Assembly (NCBI GenBank): GCA_029688955.1
Contig: JARUKZ010000022.1
Span: 1-64,000 of the forward strand
Reading direction: 5' to 3'
Origin: Chitinispirillales bacterium ANBcel5
GTDB lineage: Bacteria; Fibrobacterota; Chitinivibrionia; Chitinivibrionales; Chitinispirillaceae
DNA length: 64,000 nt
Position numbers and translations under genes: made by a program. The notes beneath the pieces were generated by a model that had not been told where the DNA came from, made no database searches, and saw only the letters and a list, made by a program, of their open reading frames with translations. Shown piece by piece: positions 43,971-53,742 of this stretch. Each line of letters begins with the position of its first letter. The first letter of the stretch is position 1.

Positions 43971-46358
43971 TCAGCTTCTTAAGACTACTCCATGCTTCTT
44001 TTTCATCACAGCAATGATTTTTTCACATAAACTTTCAACATCTTTGTCGCTCAACGTCTTCTCACCAGAGCGAAATGATACCGAAAACGTCACACTTTTA
44101 AAACCGTCACCAAGTTTATCTCCCCGATAAACATCAAAGGGTTCAACCTTTTCAACCAGCGGTGACTGGGTTTTAATCTCCTCTGCAACAATGGAAGATG
44201 AGATTTCATCGGCCATCACAAAGCTAAAATCTCTTTCCAAAGAAGGGTACTTAGGGAGCGGTGTATATTGGGCAAGTGGCTGCATTGAATTAATCCACTC
44301 AGTAATATCAAGCTGTGCATAATACAGAGGGCTCTTTATGCCAAAAAAGGTACACACTTTCCGGGAAATACGACCAGCAGTTCCTTGTATTAAATTACCT
44401 GAGATCGAAGCAGAATGAGTACCGTAAAGTGGTTCGGGAAGCTCAAGAACAGAAAAGGTAAGCTCGCCAAAATTACAGTTATAGGAGAGTGTCTCTAAAA
44501 CTCCCTTAAGCATGTAGAAATCACAAGGTTTTGCCTCACTATTCCAAAAAGGACTAAAGAAATTACCTTCAATAATGATTGCAAGGATATCCCGTTCTGT
44601 GTGGTTTGAGATATCGCTACTATTTTCGAAGATTTTGCCAATCTCGAAAAATTTGTTATCATTGTTTTTGCGGTTGAGATTGTATCCAACTGTCTCAATG
44701 AGGCTTGGGGCCATGGTGGTCCTTAGCTCTGCCATATCCGGGTTAAGGGGATTGAGCAGGGCTATTGGGTTAACTTCAGGAGTAACAAGTTTGCGTTTGG
44801 CCTCACTGGTCATACTGTTGGTTGTAAGCTCATTGAACCCAAAATTACTGAGAGCATAACGGATACTATCTCTGTTATGCTCCTCTACACTTGTATCTTT
44901 TACAAGTGAAATGGGTACACACTCAATCGCTTCGATATTATCATAACCATACTGTCTGCCTACCTCCTCTACCAGATCAATTTCCTGGGAGAGGTCGTGT
45001 CTGAAGAGGGGAGTCGTACACTCTACAGTTTCTTCATCCTGTTTTGTGCAGAGTATGGATAGAGAGGTTAAATATTTAATGATTTGATCGATATCAATGT
45101 CGATTCCCAGAATCTTATTTACCTTTGATTTTCTTAGAGTTATTTTGCTTTCGCTCATGGGTGTGGGATAGTTATCAATGACCCCTTTTAAAACTGTTCC
45201 CTGGGCTAAATCCGACATAAGCGCAGCTGCGGTATCCAGTGCATCAACAAGCCCCTGGGAAGGATCAACACCTCGCTCAAATCGATACGAAGAATCGGTT
45301 GAGAGACCAAGGCGCTTTGATGTTTTACGTATTCCTATTGGTTCAAAATAGGCACACTCGAGAAACACATTTTTTGTGCTCTCTTTGATCTCTGATCCTG
45401 CACCACCCATTATACCTGCAAGTGCCACCGATTCTTTGCCATCGCAGATAAGAAGATCAGTTTCAAGCAGTTTACGCTCCACTCCATCCAGAGTAGTGAA
45501 TGTACTTTGGGTTGATGATTCCTTTACCCTTATCTTTTTATCGTTAATCTCATCATAATCGAATGCATGCATTGGCTGACCATATTGAATAAGCATGTAG
45601 TTGGTGATATCGACTACATTGTTTATTGGTCTGAGACCGCTTAAAGAGAGCCTGCGCTGCATCCAGTCCGGTGATGGACCAAGTTGTACATTACGTACAA
45701 GCCTGCCCATATAGCGGGGATTGCGCTGGGGAGCGAGTATCTCAACGGAAATGGCGCGGTCAATAGGTTCATCATCTGCTTCGTTTGGCCTGATGGCGGT
45801 GTTTTTAAGCGGGACATTAAACTTTGCGCTTACTTCACGTGCAACTCCCTGAATGCTCAGACAATCTCCTCGGTCTGGTGTTATTTCAATCTCGATAATA
45901 CAATCTTCAGGTATATAGTTGGATACTTCTGCTCCGATATCATACTCCTGAGGCAGAGACATAATGCCGCTTTGTTCTTCTGAGAGACCAAGTTCCTGTT
46001 CTGAACAGAGCATGCCAAACGATTCCATCGCGCGTATTTTGGCTTTTTTAATCTTAAAGTCGCCAAGTTTTGTACCAACGGTTGCCAGTGCAGAAATCAT
46101 CCCTGCTTTTACATTAGGTGCACCGCATACAATCTGCACTGATTCACCAGACCCATCATCAACTTCACAGACCGATAGTTTGTCGGCATTAGGGTGAGCT
46201 GAAACGGAGAGCACCCGGGCAACTTTTACGCCCTTTGGCACAGATACCTTAGTTACAGAATCAACTTCAATACCTGCACTGGTAAGCGCGTCTGCTACAT
46301 CCTCAACAGGGACATCTATATCAACAAAGTCTTTTAACCAACTATAAACTATTTTCAT
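43971..46358 (-). CDS. pheT: Phenylalanyl-tRNA synthetase beta subunit
   Basis: The tRNA-binding domain stands at about 40-150, with KVARVLSVSAHPNADKLSVC and VQIVCGAPNVKAG. The B3/B4 editing domain follows, then the B5 domain. The catalytic-like core shows NLNRKNNDNKFFEIGKIF. The C-terminal FDX-ACB anticodon domain ends with SVSFRSGEKTLSDKDVESLC. Length of 795 residues is normal. It follows pheS by 44 bases. Confidence 0.96.
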   Translation of the reverse strand: MKIVYSWLKDFVDIDVPVEDVADALTSAGIEVDSVTKVSVPKGVKVARVLSVSAHPNADKLSVCEVDDGSGESVQIVCGAPNVKAGMISALATVGTKLGDFKIKKAKIRAMESFGMLCSEQELGLSEEQSGIMSLPQEYDIGAEVSNYIPEDCIIEIEITPDRGDCLSIQGVAREVSAKFNVPLKNTAIRPNEADDEPIDRAISVEILAPQRNPRYMGRLVRNVQLGPSPDWMQRRLSLSGLRPINNVVDITNYMLIQYGQPMHAFDYDEINDKKIRVKESSTQSTFTTLDGVERKLLETDLLICDGKESVALAGIMGGAGSEIKESTKNVFLECAYFEPIGIRKTSKRLGLSTDSSYRFERGVDPSQGLVDALDTAAALMSDLAQGTVLKGVIDNYPTPMSESKITLRKSKVNKILGIDIDIDQIIKYLTSLSILCTKQDEETVECTTPLFRHDLSQEIDLVEEVGRQYGYDNIEAIECVPISLVKDTSVEEHNRDSIRYALSNFGFNELTTNSMTSEAKRKLVTPEVNPIALLNPLNPDMAELRTTMAPSLIETVGYNLNRKNNDNKFFEIGKIFENSSDISNHTERDILAIIIEGNFFSPFWNSEAKPCDFYMLKGVLETLSYNCNFGELTFSVLELPEPLYGTHSASISGNLIQGTAGRISRKVCTFFGIKSPLYYAQLDITEWINSMQPLAQYTPLPKYPSLERDFSFVMADEISSSIVAEEIKTQSPLVEKVEPFDVYRGDKLGDGFKSVTFSVSFRSGEKTLSDKDVESLCEKIIAVMKKKHGVVLRS

Positions 46359-46402
46359 AAATTATTACCAGAAAAGAGTGATTCGTTTAAAAAAAGGTCG
46401 AT

Positions 46403-47434
46403 TCAGAACTGACTGAGAAAACGGGTATCATTTTCATAGAACAAGCGAATGTCATCAATTCCGAATTTAAGAAGTGCAATTCTTTCGATACCCATACCAA
46501 AAGCAAAACCGGTGTATTTTTCGGGATCTATACCAACGCTTTTAAAAACGTTGGGATGTACCATACCAGCCCCCAGAACCTCAAGCCAGCCACTTTGCTT
46601 ACATATGCTGCAGCCCTGACCTTTACATAAGAAACATTCTACATCTATTTCCACACTTGGTTCTGTAAAGGGAAAAAAGCTGGGTCGAATTTTGATCTTG
46701 GTTTCTTCATCAAAAAATCTTTTTGAGAAGGCAAGCAGAGTGCCTTTAAGATCGGCAAAAGAAACGTCTTTATCGACGTAAAGCCCCTCTACCTGATGAA
46801 AGAGGCAGTAACTTCTTGCACTGATCTCTTCATTGCGGTACACTCTTCCAGGCATAATAGATCTGATCGGTGGCTTTTGGTTTTCCATAACCCTGATCTG
46901 CACAGGGGAGGTATGGGTTCTCAGCAGGTGATTTTGATCGATATAGAAGGTGTCCTGCATGTCCCTGGCCGGATGGTGTTTTGGAGTGTTAAGAGCTTCA
47001 AAATTATAAAAATCACTCTCAACTTCAGGTCCATAGGAGACAGTAAAACCCATGCTTATGAAGATATCCCTGATCTGATCCCGTATTTGCATAAGGGGGT
47101 GCAATGAACCTTTGTGGAAAGGGAATCCCGGAAGACTGGGGTCAAAAGATTTGTCTACTACTTCAGCGCTTTCTTTTTTCCAGTGAGCTTTAGAAAATTC
47201 AGTTTCGACTAAAGAGCGAAGGCGATTTGCCTTTGCTCCAACTTCTTTTCTTTTTTGAGGATCAATGCTGCCGAGAGACTTCAACAGCTGACGAAAAACA
47301 CCCTTTTTTCCCAGGTATTTGATTCTGAAACTCTCGGCTTCACTTTCGTTACTAATACTTTTAAGATCGGAAAGTACATTGCTTTCAAGCTCATCCAGAT
47401 TATCTAATGTATAGGAGTCGCTTACCTCTGTCAT
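46403..47434 (-). CDS. pheS: Phenylalanyl-tRNA synthetase alpha subunit
   Basis: PheS carries the class II aminoacylation site. Motif 1 and 2 regions are visible: HPARDMQDTFYID, LLRTHTSPVQIRVME and FHQVEGLYVDKDVSFADLKG. Motif 3 is GFAFGMGIERIALLKFGI, and the protein ends YENDTRFLSQF. The N-terminal coiled coil binds tRNA. Length is 343 residues. A Cys-rich insert, ECFLCKGQGCSICKQSGW, is typical of the family. rplT lies 10 bases upstream. Confidence 0.96.
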   Translation of the reverse strand: MTEVSDSYTLDNLDELESNVLSDLKSISNESEAESFRIKYLGKKGVFRQLLKSLGSIDPQKRKEVGAKANRLRSLVETEFSKAHWKKESAEVVDKSFDPSLPGFPFHKGSLHPLMQIRDQIRDIFISMGFTVSYGPEVESDFYNFEALNTPKHHPARDMQDTFYIDQNHLLRTHTSPVQIRVMENQKPPIRSIMPGRVYRNEEISARSYCLFHQVEGLYVDKDVSFADLKGTLLAFSKRFFDEETKIKIRPSFFPFTEPSVEIDVECFLCKGQGCSICKQSGWLEVLGAGMVHPNVFKSVGIDPEKYTGFAFGMGIERIALLKFGIDDIRLFYENDTRFLSQF

Positions 47435-47444
47435 TATAGTATCC

Positions 47445-47792
47445 TTAGGCCTTTACAGATTCTACGAGCTTTGTGAATGCCAGAGGTTCATGCACAGCTA
47501 AATGTGCCAGAGTTTTACGGTCAAGCTCGATTCCTTTTTGTTTGAGCCCCGAGATGAATCTGCCGTAAGTGGTTCCATTAAGGCGGGCGGCAGCATTGAT
47601 ACGCATAATCCACAGAGCACGAAAATTGCGCTTTTTTTGTCTGCGATCTCTGTAAGCGTATGTTCCCGCGCGATAGAAAGCGTCCTTGGCTATGGTAATA
47701 CTGTTTTTACGTTTTCCAAAATATCCTGCGGTTTGACTTATAATTTTTTTGCGTTTTGCACGTGATGCAACACGGGTTTTTGCCCTGGGCAT
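47445..47792 (-). CDS. rplT: 50S ribosomal protein L20
   Basis: L20 nucleates early 50S assembly and can regulate its own operon. The N-terminal basic arm and AFYRAGTYAYRDRRQKKRNF, LWIMRINAAARLNGTTYGRF are diagnostic. Length is 115 residues. AAAGGAG precedes the ATG. The infC-rpmI-rplT order is the standard one. Confidence 0.97.
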   Translation of the reverse strand: MPRAKTRVASRAKRKKIISQTAGYFGKRKNSITIAKDAFYRAGTYAYRDRRQKKRNFRALWIMRINAAARLNGTTYGRFISGLKQKGIELDRKTLAHLAVHEPLAFTKLVESVKA

Positions 47793-47825
47793 GATTTACT
47801 CCTTTAAACTTTTCTTTTTGTAGAC

Positions 47826-48014
47826 TCAGACCATTGAACGTACTTTTTTCTCGATACCACTGAAAACATAAGCTGTTTTACGCAGATTACGTTTGCGTTT
47901 TCTGCTCTTTTTGTTTAATATGTGGCTTTTGTAAGCTTTTTTGCGTTTCACGTGCCCGTTTGCTGTAAGGCTGAAACGTTTACGAGCTGCTGAGCGACTT
48001 TTCATTTTCGGCAT
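47826..48014 (-). CDS. rpmI: 50S ribosomal protein L35
   Basis: The 62-residue protein begins [20 protein letters not shown] and has [13 protein letters not shown], typical of L35. It is strongly basic. It lies between infC and rplT. CGGAG precedes the ATG. Confidence 0.97.
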   Translation of the reverse strand: MPKMKSRSAARKRFSLTANGHVKRKKAYKSHILNKKSRKRKRNLRKTAYVFSGIEKKVRSMV

Positions 48015-48069
48015 AACATGGCTCCGTTTAGTGTAAGTTGCGTCGGATTTTAAACCGATCTATTATGTT

Positions 48070-48660
48070 TTATTCAGAGTTCTTCTTTTCCTGCTCTATT
48101 TTACGGGTATACTCTTTAATTTTTATTTTATCCGGCACGAAGATAGAGGTCAGGTTACGACCTTCCATTTTCGCAGACATCTCAACCTGTGCGATATCCT
48201 TGAGCGCTTCATACAGACGATCAAGTACCTGTTTACCAAAATCGATATGAGTGATTTCTCTGCCTCTGAAAACCACAGTGGCTTTAACCCTGTCCCCTTT
48301 AAGGAGAAATTTGCGCGCATGATCGGTTTTAAAATTAAAATCATGTTCCTCAGTTTTAGGGTGGAATTTGACTTCTTTTAAATGGACGATATGCTGCTTT
48401 TTTTTGGCTTCTTTGGCCTTTTTAGATTTCTCATACTTATATTTGCCGTAATCCATTATTCTGCAAACTGGTGGATCGGCACTTGGGGCAACTTCAACGA
48501 GATCAAGCGAATAAGATTCAGCCCGGTCTAAAGCGTCCCCTATAGGCATAATGCCAAACGATTCACCATCAGGGCTTACCACCCTAACTCTTGGGACACG
48601 GATTTCATTGTTCACTCGTGTACTATCATCTCGTCGCTGGGGCATACGAAATCTGTTAAT
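48070..48660 (-). CDS. infC: Translation initiation factor IF-3 with probable AUU start
   Basis: IF-3 keeps the subunits apart and checks start codons. The protein has RVNNEIRVPRVRVVSPDGES, LVEVAPSADPPVCRIMDYGK and, in the C-domain, KEVKFHPKTEEHDFNFK. The first ATG (48645) has no ribosome site. An in-frame ATT at 48660 lies 6 bases after a perfect AGGAGG, giving INRFRMPQRRDD. infC starts at AUU in E. coli, where IF-3 represses its own poor start codon. I therefore choose the ATT. Length is then 196 residues. Use of ATT is inference from spacing. Confidence 0.85.
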   Translation of the reverse strand: MNRFRMPQRRDDSTRVNNEIRVPRVRVVSPDGESFGIMPIGDALDRAESYSLDLVEVAPSADPPVCRIMDYGKYKYEKSKKAKEAKKKQHIVHLKEVKFHPKTEEHDFNFKTDHARKFLLKGDRVKATVVFRGREITHIDFGKQVLDRLYEALKDIAQVEMSAKMEGRNLTSIFVPDKIKIKEYTRKIEQEKKNSE

Positions 48661-48675
48661 AGTAAACCTCCTGGT

Positions 48676-50589
48676 TTAGTTGGTACTTACTGTTTTTGCA
48701 GCGAATGATTCTTCAAGCAGCTCAGAAATAAACTGATCAACACTTCTGCTACCTTTATCACCCTGGCCGTGGCGTCTTAAAGAAACAGTTGCACTGTTTT
48801 GTTCCTTTTCGCCAACTATAGCCATAAAGGGAATCTTCTTTAGTTCCGCATCGCGAATTTTATACCCTATCTTTTCATTTCTCTCATCCAACTCTACTCT
48901 GAGACCAGCTGCCTGCGCCTTATCCCTTATGCTATTGGCATATTGGGAGAACTTATCTGAAATTGGCAGAATCCTGCATTGAACAGGAGAGAGCCACAGA
49001 GGAAGTGCACCACCATAGTGTTCAAGAAGTATGCCGATAAAACGTTCCATAGAGCCAAGAAGTGCTCGGTGAATCATAACAGGCCGCTTCTTCTCACCAT
49101 CAGCGTCGGTGTATTCAAGGTCAAACCTTTCGGGCATACTGAAATCAAGCTGTATCGTACCACATTGCCAACTGCGTTTCAGGACATCTTTTATATGAAA
49201 ATCGATCTTTGGTCCATAAAACGCTCCATCACCGGGATTGAGCTGATAGTCGATTTTGCTGCTTTCCAAAACGTTTTTAAGTGCTTCCTCTGCTTTGTTC
49301 CAAATGTCTATGGAGCCAATATATTGTTCAGGACGAGTGGAGAGCTCAATTTTGTAGTCCTCGAAACCAAAGGTGCGATAGATCATCGTAATGAAATCTA
49401 TAACTTCAGAAATCTGCTCTTCAATCTGATTGGGAAGGCAGAAAATATGCGCATCATCCTGAGTAAATTGACGAACTCTGAAGAGTCCATGTAATACACC
49501 GGCTTTTTCATGTCTGTGTACCAGACCAAATTCACAGTACTTAATAGGGAATTTACGATAAGAGTGAGCATCGTTTCGGTAGACCAAAAGTCCGCCAGGG
49601 CAGTTCATTGGCTTAACTGCATGCATCTTTTCATCTATTTCGGTGAAATACATGTTATCCCGATACTTGTCCCAGTGACCGCTTCTGCGCCAAAGTTCTT
49701 CATTGAGAATGATGGGTGTTTTAATTTCCTGGTATCCGGCGTTTACATGTGCTTTTCTGCAAAAATCCATAACTGAATTGTAGAGCACCATTCCGTTTGG
49801 ATGCCAGAAAGGAAACCCAACTCCCTCGTTGTGAAAAGAAAATAGGTTAAGTTCTTTTCCCAGTTTGCGATGATCCCGTTTTTGTGCTTCTTCAAGAAGG
49901 GTTAAATACTCATCAAGCATCGATTGCTTGGGAAAAGAGATACCATAAATACGCTGAAGCATAGGTCTCTTTTCATCACCCCGCCAGTACGCGCCTGCTA
50001 CACTGAGAAGCTTAAATGCTTTTATGTACCCGGAATTGGGGATGTGAGGACCGCGGCACAAATCAACCCATTCACCTTGGTTATAAAGCGTTGGTTTACC
50101 TTCCAAATCCTCTATAAGTTCTAATTTATAGCTTTCACCCTTTTGTTTAAAAAGTTCAAGGGCATCTTCTTTTGAAACTTCATTACGGTCAAAAGTGATT
50201 TTGCGGGCGATGATCTCTTTTGCCCGCTTCTCTATAGCAGTAATCTCATCTGGTGTAAATGGTTTTTCAACATCAAAATCGTAGTAAAACCCATTTTCTA
50301 TAGCCGGGCCGATGGCAATTTTTGCATCAGGGTAAAGTTCCTGAACGGCCTGGGCGAGAATGTGAGAGGAGGAGTGCCAGAAGATTGCTTTGCCTTCGGG
50401 ATCATCAAAAGTGATAATTGAAAGCTGATCACCATCTTTAAGCTTGGTATAAGTGTCTTTTAGCTCACCATTAACTCTGCACGCGAGTGCGGCTTTAGCT
50501 AAACGGGGACTGATTGATTTAGCAACATCAATACAAGACGCGTCTTCCGCAGCTGGAAGAGTTCTCCCATCGGGTAAAATTATGTTCAT
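48676..50589 (-). CDS. thrS: Threonyl-tRNA synthetase
   Basis: The TGS domain (about 1-60) and editing domain with SSSHILAQAVQELYPDAKIA are followed by the class II core: MNCPGGLLVYRNDAHSYRKF, LVHRHEKAGVLHGLFRVRQF and RALLGSMERFIGILLEHYGG. The anticodon domain ends the protein. The zinc ligands Cys in MNCPG and the two His sites are present. Length is 637 residues. The ending lies just upstream of the infC ribosome site. Confidence 0.97.
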   Translation of the reverse strand: MNIILPDGRTLPAAEDASCIDVAKSISPRLAKAALACRVNGELKDTYTKLKDGDQLSIITFDDPEGKAIFWHSSSHILAQAVQELYPDAKIAIGPAIENGFYYDFDVEKPFTPDEITAIEKRAKEIIARKITFDRNEVSKEDALELFKQKGESYKLELIEDLEGKPTLYNQGEWVDLCRGPHIPNSGYIKAFKLLSVAGAYWRGDEKRPMLQRIYGISFPKQSMLDEYLTLLEEAQKRDHRKLGKELNLFSFHNEGVGFPFWHPNGMVLYNSVMDFCRKAHVNAGYQEIKTPIILNEELWRRSGHWDKYRDNMYFTEIDEKMHAVKPMNCPGGLLVYRNDAHSYRKFPIKYCEFGLVHRHEKAGVLHGLFRVRQFTQDDAHIFCLPNQIEEQISEVIDFITMIYRTFGFEDYKIELSTRPEQYIGSIDIWNKAEEALKNVLESSKIDYQLNPGDGAFYGPKIDFHIKDVLKRSWQCGTIQLDFSMPERFDLEYTDADGEKKRPVMIHRALLGSMERFIGILLEHYGGALPLWLSPVQCRILPISDKFSQYANSIRDKAQAAGLRVELDERNEKIGYKIRDAELKKIPFMAIVGEKEQNSATVSLRRHGQGDKGSRSVDQFISELLEESFAAKTVSTN

Positions 50590-50666
50590 ATCTTTTCCAA
50601 AAAGCAGTAACTGTGTACATGACAGGAATTAACTACATTCCTGAAAACTGATTATCCTCTGTTTTA

Positions 50667-50693
50667 CAAAAAAGTGCCACAAAAACGTTGTGG
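50667..50693 (-). terminator. Terminator between tRNA-Val and thrS
   Basis: On the minus strand CCACAA-cgttt-TTGTGG is followed by CACTTTTTTG. It lies about 40 bases past the tRNA 3' end and some 80 bases before thrS. It most likely ends the tRNA transcript, though a regulatory role before thrS cannot be excluded. Confidence 0.65.
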
Positions 50694-50733
50694 TGCCCCG
50701 GGGTAAGAGGAGGACCGAGGAGCATGTCGGAAA

Positions 50734-50807
50734 TGGGCGTTACTGGATTCGAACCAGTGACCCCTACCATGTCAAGGTAGTACTCTAACCAACTGAGCTA
50801 AACGCCC
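50734..50807 (-). tRNA. tRNA-Val (anticodon GAC)
   Basis: Folded on the minus strand, the acceptor stem is GGGCGTT/AACGCCC with discriminator A. The D arm contains AGCTCAGTTGGTTAGAGT. The anticodon arm is CTACC-TTGACAT-GGTAG, giving anticodon GAC. The T arm is CACTG-GTTCGAATC-CAGTA-like (TTCGAATC loop). It is 74 bases long. CCA is not encoded. A strong promoter lies just upstream and a terminator just downstream, so it is transcribed alone. Confidence 0.95.
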
Positions 50808-50852
50808 GAAATCGTATAGCGATATTTACCCATAAAGGTGCGCTAAAGGCCT

Positions 50853-50881
50853 AAAATAGTAGATATCGGCAAAAATGTCAA
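50853..50881 (-). promoter_or_regulatory. Sigma-70 promoter of tRNA-Val
   Basis: On the minus strand a perfect TTGACA (50876-50881) and TATTTT (50853-50858) are 17 bases apart. The expected start is about 40 bases before the mature tRNA. Confidence 0.7.
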
Positions 50882-50981
50882 ACTAATTTATTTAAGCTAA
50901 ATAAATAATTAGGATAATAGGGAAGAATATTTTGTGGGTATGAAAAAAAACACATGATAAGCTCTGCAGAAACCTTCTCAC

Positions 50982-51419
50982 TCACTTTTCCAAAACAAAG
51001 GTCACGGGACCATCATTTAAAAGCTCCACTTTCATATCCGCTCCAAAAACACCAGTTTCTACTGTTTTTACGTGCGATTTCAATGATTGTACAAAATAAT
51101 GATACATTTTTTCCCCAAACTCCGGGGGAGCAGATTTAATAAAACTGGGGCGACGTCCCCGGCTACAGTCTGCTGGAAGCGTGAACTGTGAAATTACCAA
51201 TGCTTCGCCATCAATATCCTTTAATGATTTATTCATCTTTCCCTCCTGATCAGGGAAAATGCGCAAATCAGAACATTTGGCGGCAAGAAAATCTGCCGCT
51301 TCATTTGTATCGTTGTTTTCGACTCCCAGGAAAATCAAAATACCACACCCTATTTGACCCTTTATTTCGTTATTTACCGAAACTTTAGCCCTACTTACTC
51401 TTTGAAGTACTATTTTCAT
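50982..51419 (-). CDS. dtd: D-aminoacyl-tRNA deacylase
   Basis: Dtd removes D-amino acids from tRNA. The 145-residue protein starts MKIVLQRVSRAKVSVNNE and contains the catalytic SQFTLPADCSRGRRPSF segment. The cross-subunit Gly-cisPro motif lies in NDGPVTFVLEK near the end. The family normally has GTLYAD or SQFTL variants; SQFTL is intact here. It is a single gene between tRNA-Val and a divergently transcribed membrane protein. Confidence 0.95.
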   Translation of the reverse strand: MKIVLQRVSRAKVSVNNEIKGQIGCGILIFLGVENNDTNEAADFLAAKCSDLRIFPDQEGKMNKSLKDIDGEALVISQFTLPADCSRGRRPSFIKSAPPEFGEKMYHYFVQSLKSHVKTVETGVFGADMKVELLNDGPVTFVLEK

Positions 51420-51619
51420 TTGTGGTTACTCATTTTGCGGTCATTTGAAATCAGTAATTAAAAAGATACATAAGGTGCAGTATAATGCAAGGCCCAAACT
51501 TTCACAATTTCTGATTGCATGGCACTGTATAGAATGTTTTATATTTATAAAAATTATACCCGGAGATTCTGGTATCCAAAGTTACTAACTCTCAGTGTTA
51601 CTTAAAAAAGGCTTTCTCA

Positions 51620-52426
51620 ATGAACCGGCAAGTATCTATCAAATCGTTCTTTGCAGTTATTTTGGTCTGTTATGGCACAGCTCTTTCATTCGATCTGACA
51701 CTTTTTCCTCAGCAGGAAGAGTTGCTTTCATTAAGGAATATTAAGTACACCAATATGCTCCACACTGGAGCTGAAAACGATACCTTCTACATGCGTGGAA
51801 GATTCGGAGTTGATTTTCCTCTACTTGGAATGAATCTTGACCATATTAAATCGTGGGATATTGGTGTCACGGCATCAGCTCACATAAACATGATACCAGA
51901 GAATATGAAATTTGCCGTGGATAATTTCTATGCCATTCTCACTGTATATCTTACATCGCAGATAAGCGAACAATTCTCCTTTAAGCTCTATCCGGTATAT
52001 CACCTGTCTGCTCATTTGGCAGATGGCCACAAAGGAGGAATTGATGAAGAAGACGTGAGGGCTGTAAGCAGTGAAATGGTACGGGCTGAATTGTATTACA
52101 GGTTTTGGGATTTCTTTGAAATTTCACCAGCATACGGATGGTATTATAATGTTGGAACACAAAAGGAGCTTAAGCAAAGATTGGATTTATCCCTTCTTGT
52201 GAAATCTGAAATTACCGCAGGGATCGAACCCCTTGTTTACCTTAAAGGTGAATTAGTTCATCTTGGTTACTGGCGTGGAGGTTTTGATGGTTCTGCGGGT
52301 ATATTGTTTTCCAGGGGTACAAGGGGATTTGGTCTTTTATTCAGATATTTTAATCGCCCTCACACAAGTTATTATTATCAGGAGTATGAGAGAGGATGGG
52401 GTGTTGAATACTGGATTTTGAATTGA
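51620..52426 (+). CDS. Outer-membrane protein, DUF1207-like
   Basis: The 268-residue protein has a signal peptide (about 1-23). The rest is beta-rich and starts LFPQQEELLSLRNIKY. The segment YPVYHLSAHLADGHKG resembles the SSHLGDE box of DUF1207 proteins, which are putative outer-membrane barrels. It ends EYWILN, a plausible barrel terminal strand. The match to DUF1207 is from memory of the pattern, so the family call is moderate. Function is unknown. It stands alone, with a TATAAA-rich upstream region. Confidence 0.6.
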   Translation: MNRQVSIKSFFAVILVCYGTALSFDLTLFPQQEELLSLRNIKYTNMLHTGAENDTFYMRGRFGVDFPLLGMNLDHIKSWDIGVTASAHINMIPENMKFAVDNFYAILTVYLTSQISEQFSFKLYPVYHLSAHLADGHKGGIDEEDVRAVSSEMVRAELYYRFWDFFEISPAYGWYYNVGTQKELKQRLDLSLLVKSEITAGIEPLVYLKGELVHLGYWRGGFDGSAGILFSRGTRGFGLLFRYFNRPHTSYYYQEYERGWGVEYWILN

Positions 52427-52521
52427 AGTTGTTTCATAGCACCTAAAACTATGGATGCATTATAAATGATATTTAATATATAATTTCCTAAGGAATTACT
52501 CTTAATGATCGGATACCAAAA

Positions 52522-53742
52522 ATGACTCACATAAAAAAGTCTTCAAAACTGGATAATGTACTGTATGATATACGTGGCCCTGTTCTGGATGAGGCAAAGA
52601 GGCTTGAAGAGGAGGGCTACAGGGTACTGAAACTTAATACCGGTAACCCTGCACCGTTTGGACTCCTTGCACCCGATGAGATGATTCATGATATGATGCT
52701 TAATCTCAGCAATACCCAGGGCTACTGTGATTCAAAGGGGCTTTTCTCAGCCCGTAAGGCTATCATGCAATACTGTCAGGAAAAAGCGATCAAAGATGTA
52801 GAGATTGAAGACATCTTTATTGGAAACGGTGTCAGTGAAGTGATACAGATGTCAATGCAGGCGCTTCTTGATAACGGGGATGAAATCCTCATTCCTTCAC
52901 CAGATTATCCCCTGTGGACTGCATCTGCCAATCTCTCTGGTGGTAAGGCTGTGCACTATCGCTGTGATGAAGAGTCCGAGTGGTATCCTGATATTGATGA
53001 CATAAAGAGTAAAATTACACCAAATACTAAAGGTATCGTAGTTATAAACCCCAATAACCCTACAGGTGCACTCTATCCTAAGGAACTTCTTGAAAGCATA
53101 ATCGAAGTAGCGAGAGAACATAATCTTATAGTTTTTGCCGATGAGATATACGATAAGATACTCTATGATGATGCAGAGCACACTGCTATGGCTTCACTGG
53201 CAGACGATCTCTTATTTGTATCTTTCAACGGATTATCAAAGACATACCGTGTTGCCGGGTTTCGTGTGGGGTGGATGGTCGTAAGTGGAAACAAAGCAGC
53301 AGCAAAGGATTACCTCCAGGGCCTCAATATGCTTGCATCAATGCGCCTTTGCAGTAATGTACCCGGTCAGTCTATTATACAGACTGCGCTTGGTGGATAT
53401 CAAAGTATCAAAGATCTTACACGAAAGGGTGGTAGATTAAGTGATCAGCGTGAAGTGTGCTGCAAAATACTCGATCAGATTGATGGTATAACCTATGTGA
53501 AACCAAAGGCTTCATTTTACATCTTCCCTAAGGTCGATACCGCAAAATTCAATATAAAAAGTGATGAAAAGCTAATGTACGATCTGGTGCGAAATGAACA
53601 TATCCTGCTGGTTCATGGAACAGGTTTTAACTGGCCAGATCCCGACCATTTCAGAATCGTATTTCTGCCAAGAGCCGATGAGCTTGAAGATGCATTGAAC
53701 CGAATCAAAAAATTTCTGGTCAATTACCGGCAGGATGATTGA
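52522..53742 (+). CDS. alaA: AlaA-type alanine/pyruvate aminotransferase
   Basis: The 406-residue class I aminotransferase begins with the AlaA-like YDIRGPVLDEAKRLEEEG and LNTGNPAPFGL. Core motifs are GNGVSEVIQMSMQALLDNGD, IPSPDYPLW, VINPNNPTGALY and FADEIYDKILYD. The PLP lysine is in SFNGLSKTYRVAGFRVGW. In E. coli AlaA converts glutamate and pyruvate to alanine and 2-oxoglutarate. Substrate use is inferred from similarity. It is a single gene. Confidence 0.9.
   Translation: MTHIKKSSKLDNVLYDIRGPVLDEAKRLEEEGYRVLKLNTGNPAPFGLLAPDEMIHDMMLNLSNTQGYCDSKGLFSARKAIMQYCQEKAIKDVEIEDIFIGNGVSEVIQMSMQALLDNGDEILIPSPDYPLWTASANLSGGKAVHYRCDEESEWYPDIDDIKSKITPNTKGIVVINPNNPTGALYPKELLESIIEVAREHNLIVFADEIYDKILYDDAEHTAMASLADDLLFVSFNGLSKTYRVAGFRVGWMVVSGNKAAAKDYLQGLNMLASMRLCSNVPGQSIIQTALGGYQSIKDLTRKGGRLSDQREVCCKILDQIDGITYVKPKASFYIFPKVDTAKFNIKSDEKLMYDLVRNEHILLVHGTGFNWPDPDHFRIVFLPRADELEDALNRIKKFLVNYRQDD

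Noticed and set aside
50859..50892. Sigma-28-like TAAA...GCCGATAT before tRNA-Val
   Set aside because: The spacer is 16 instead of 15 bases and a perfect sigma-70 promoter overlaps it, so it is taken as coincidence.
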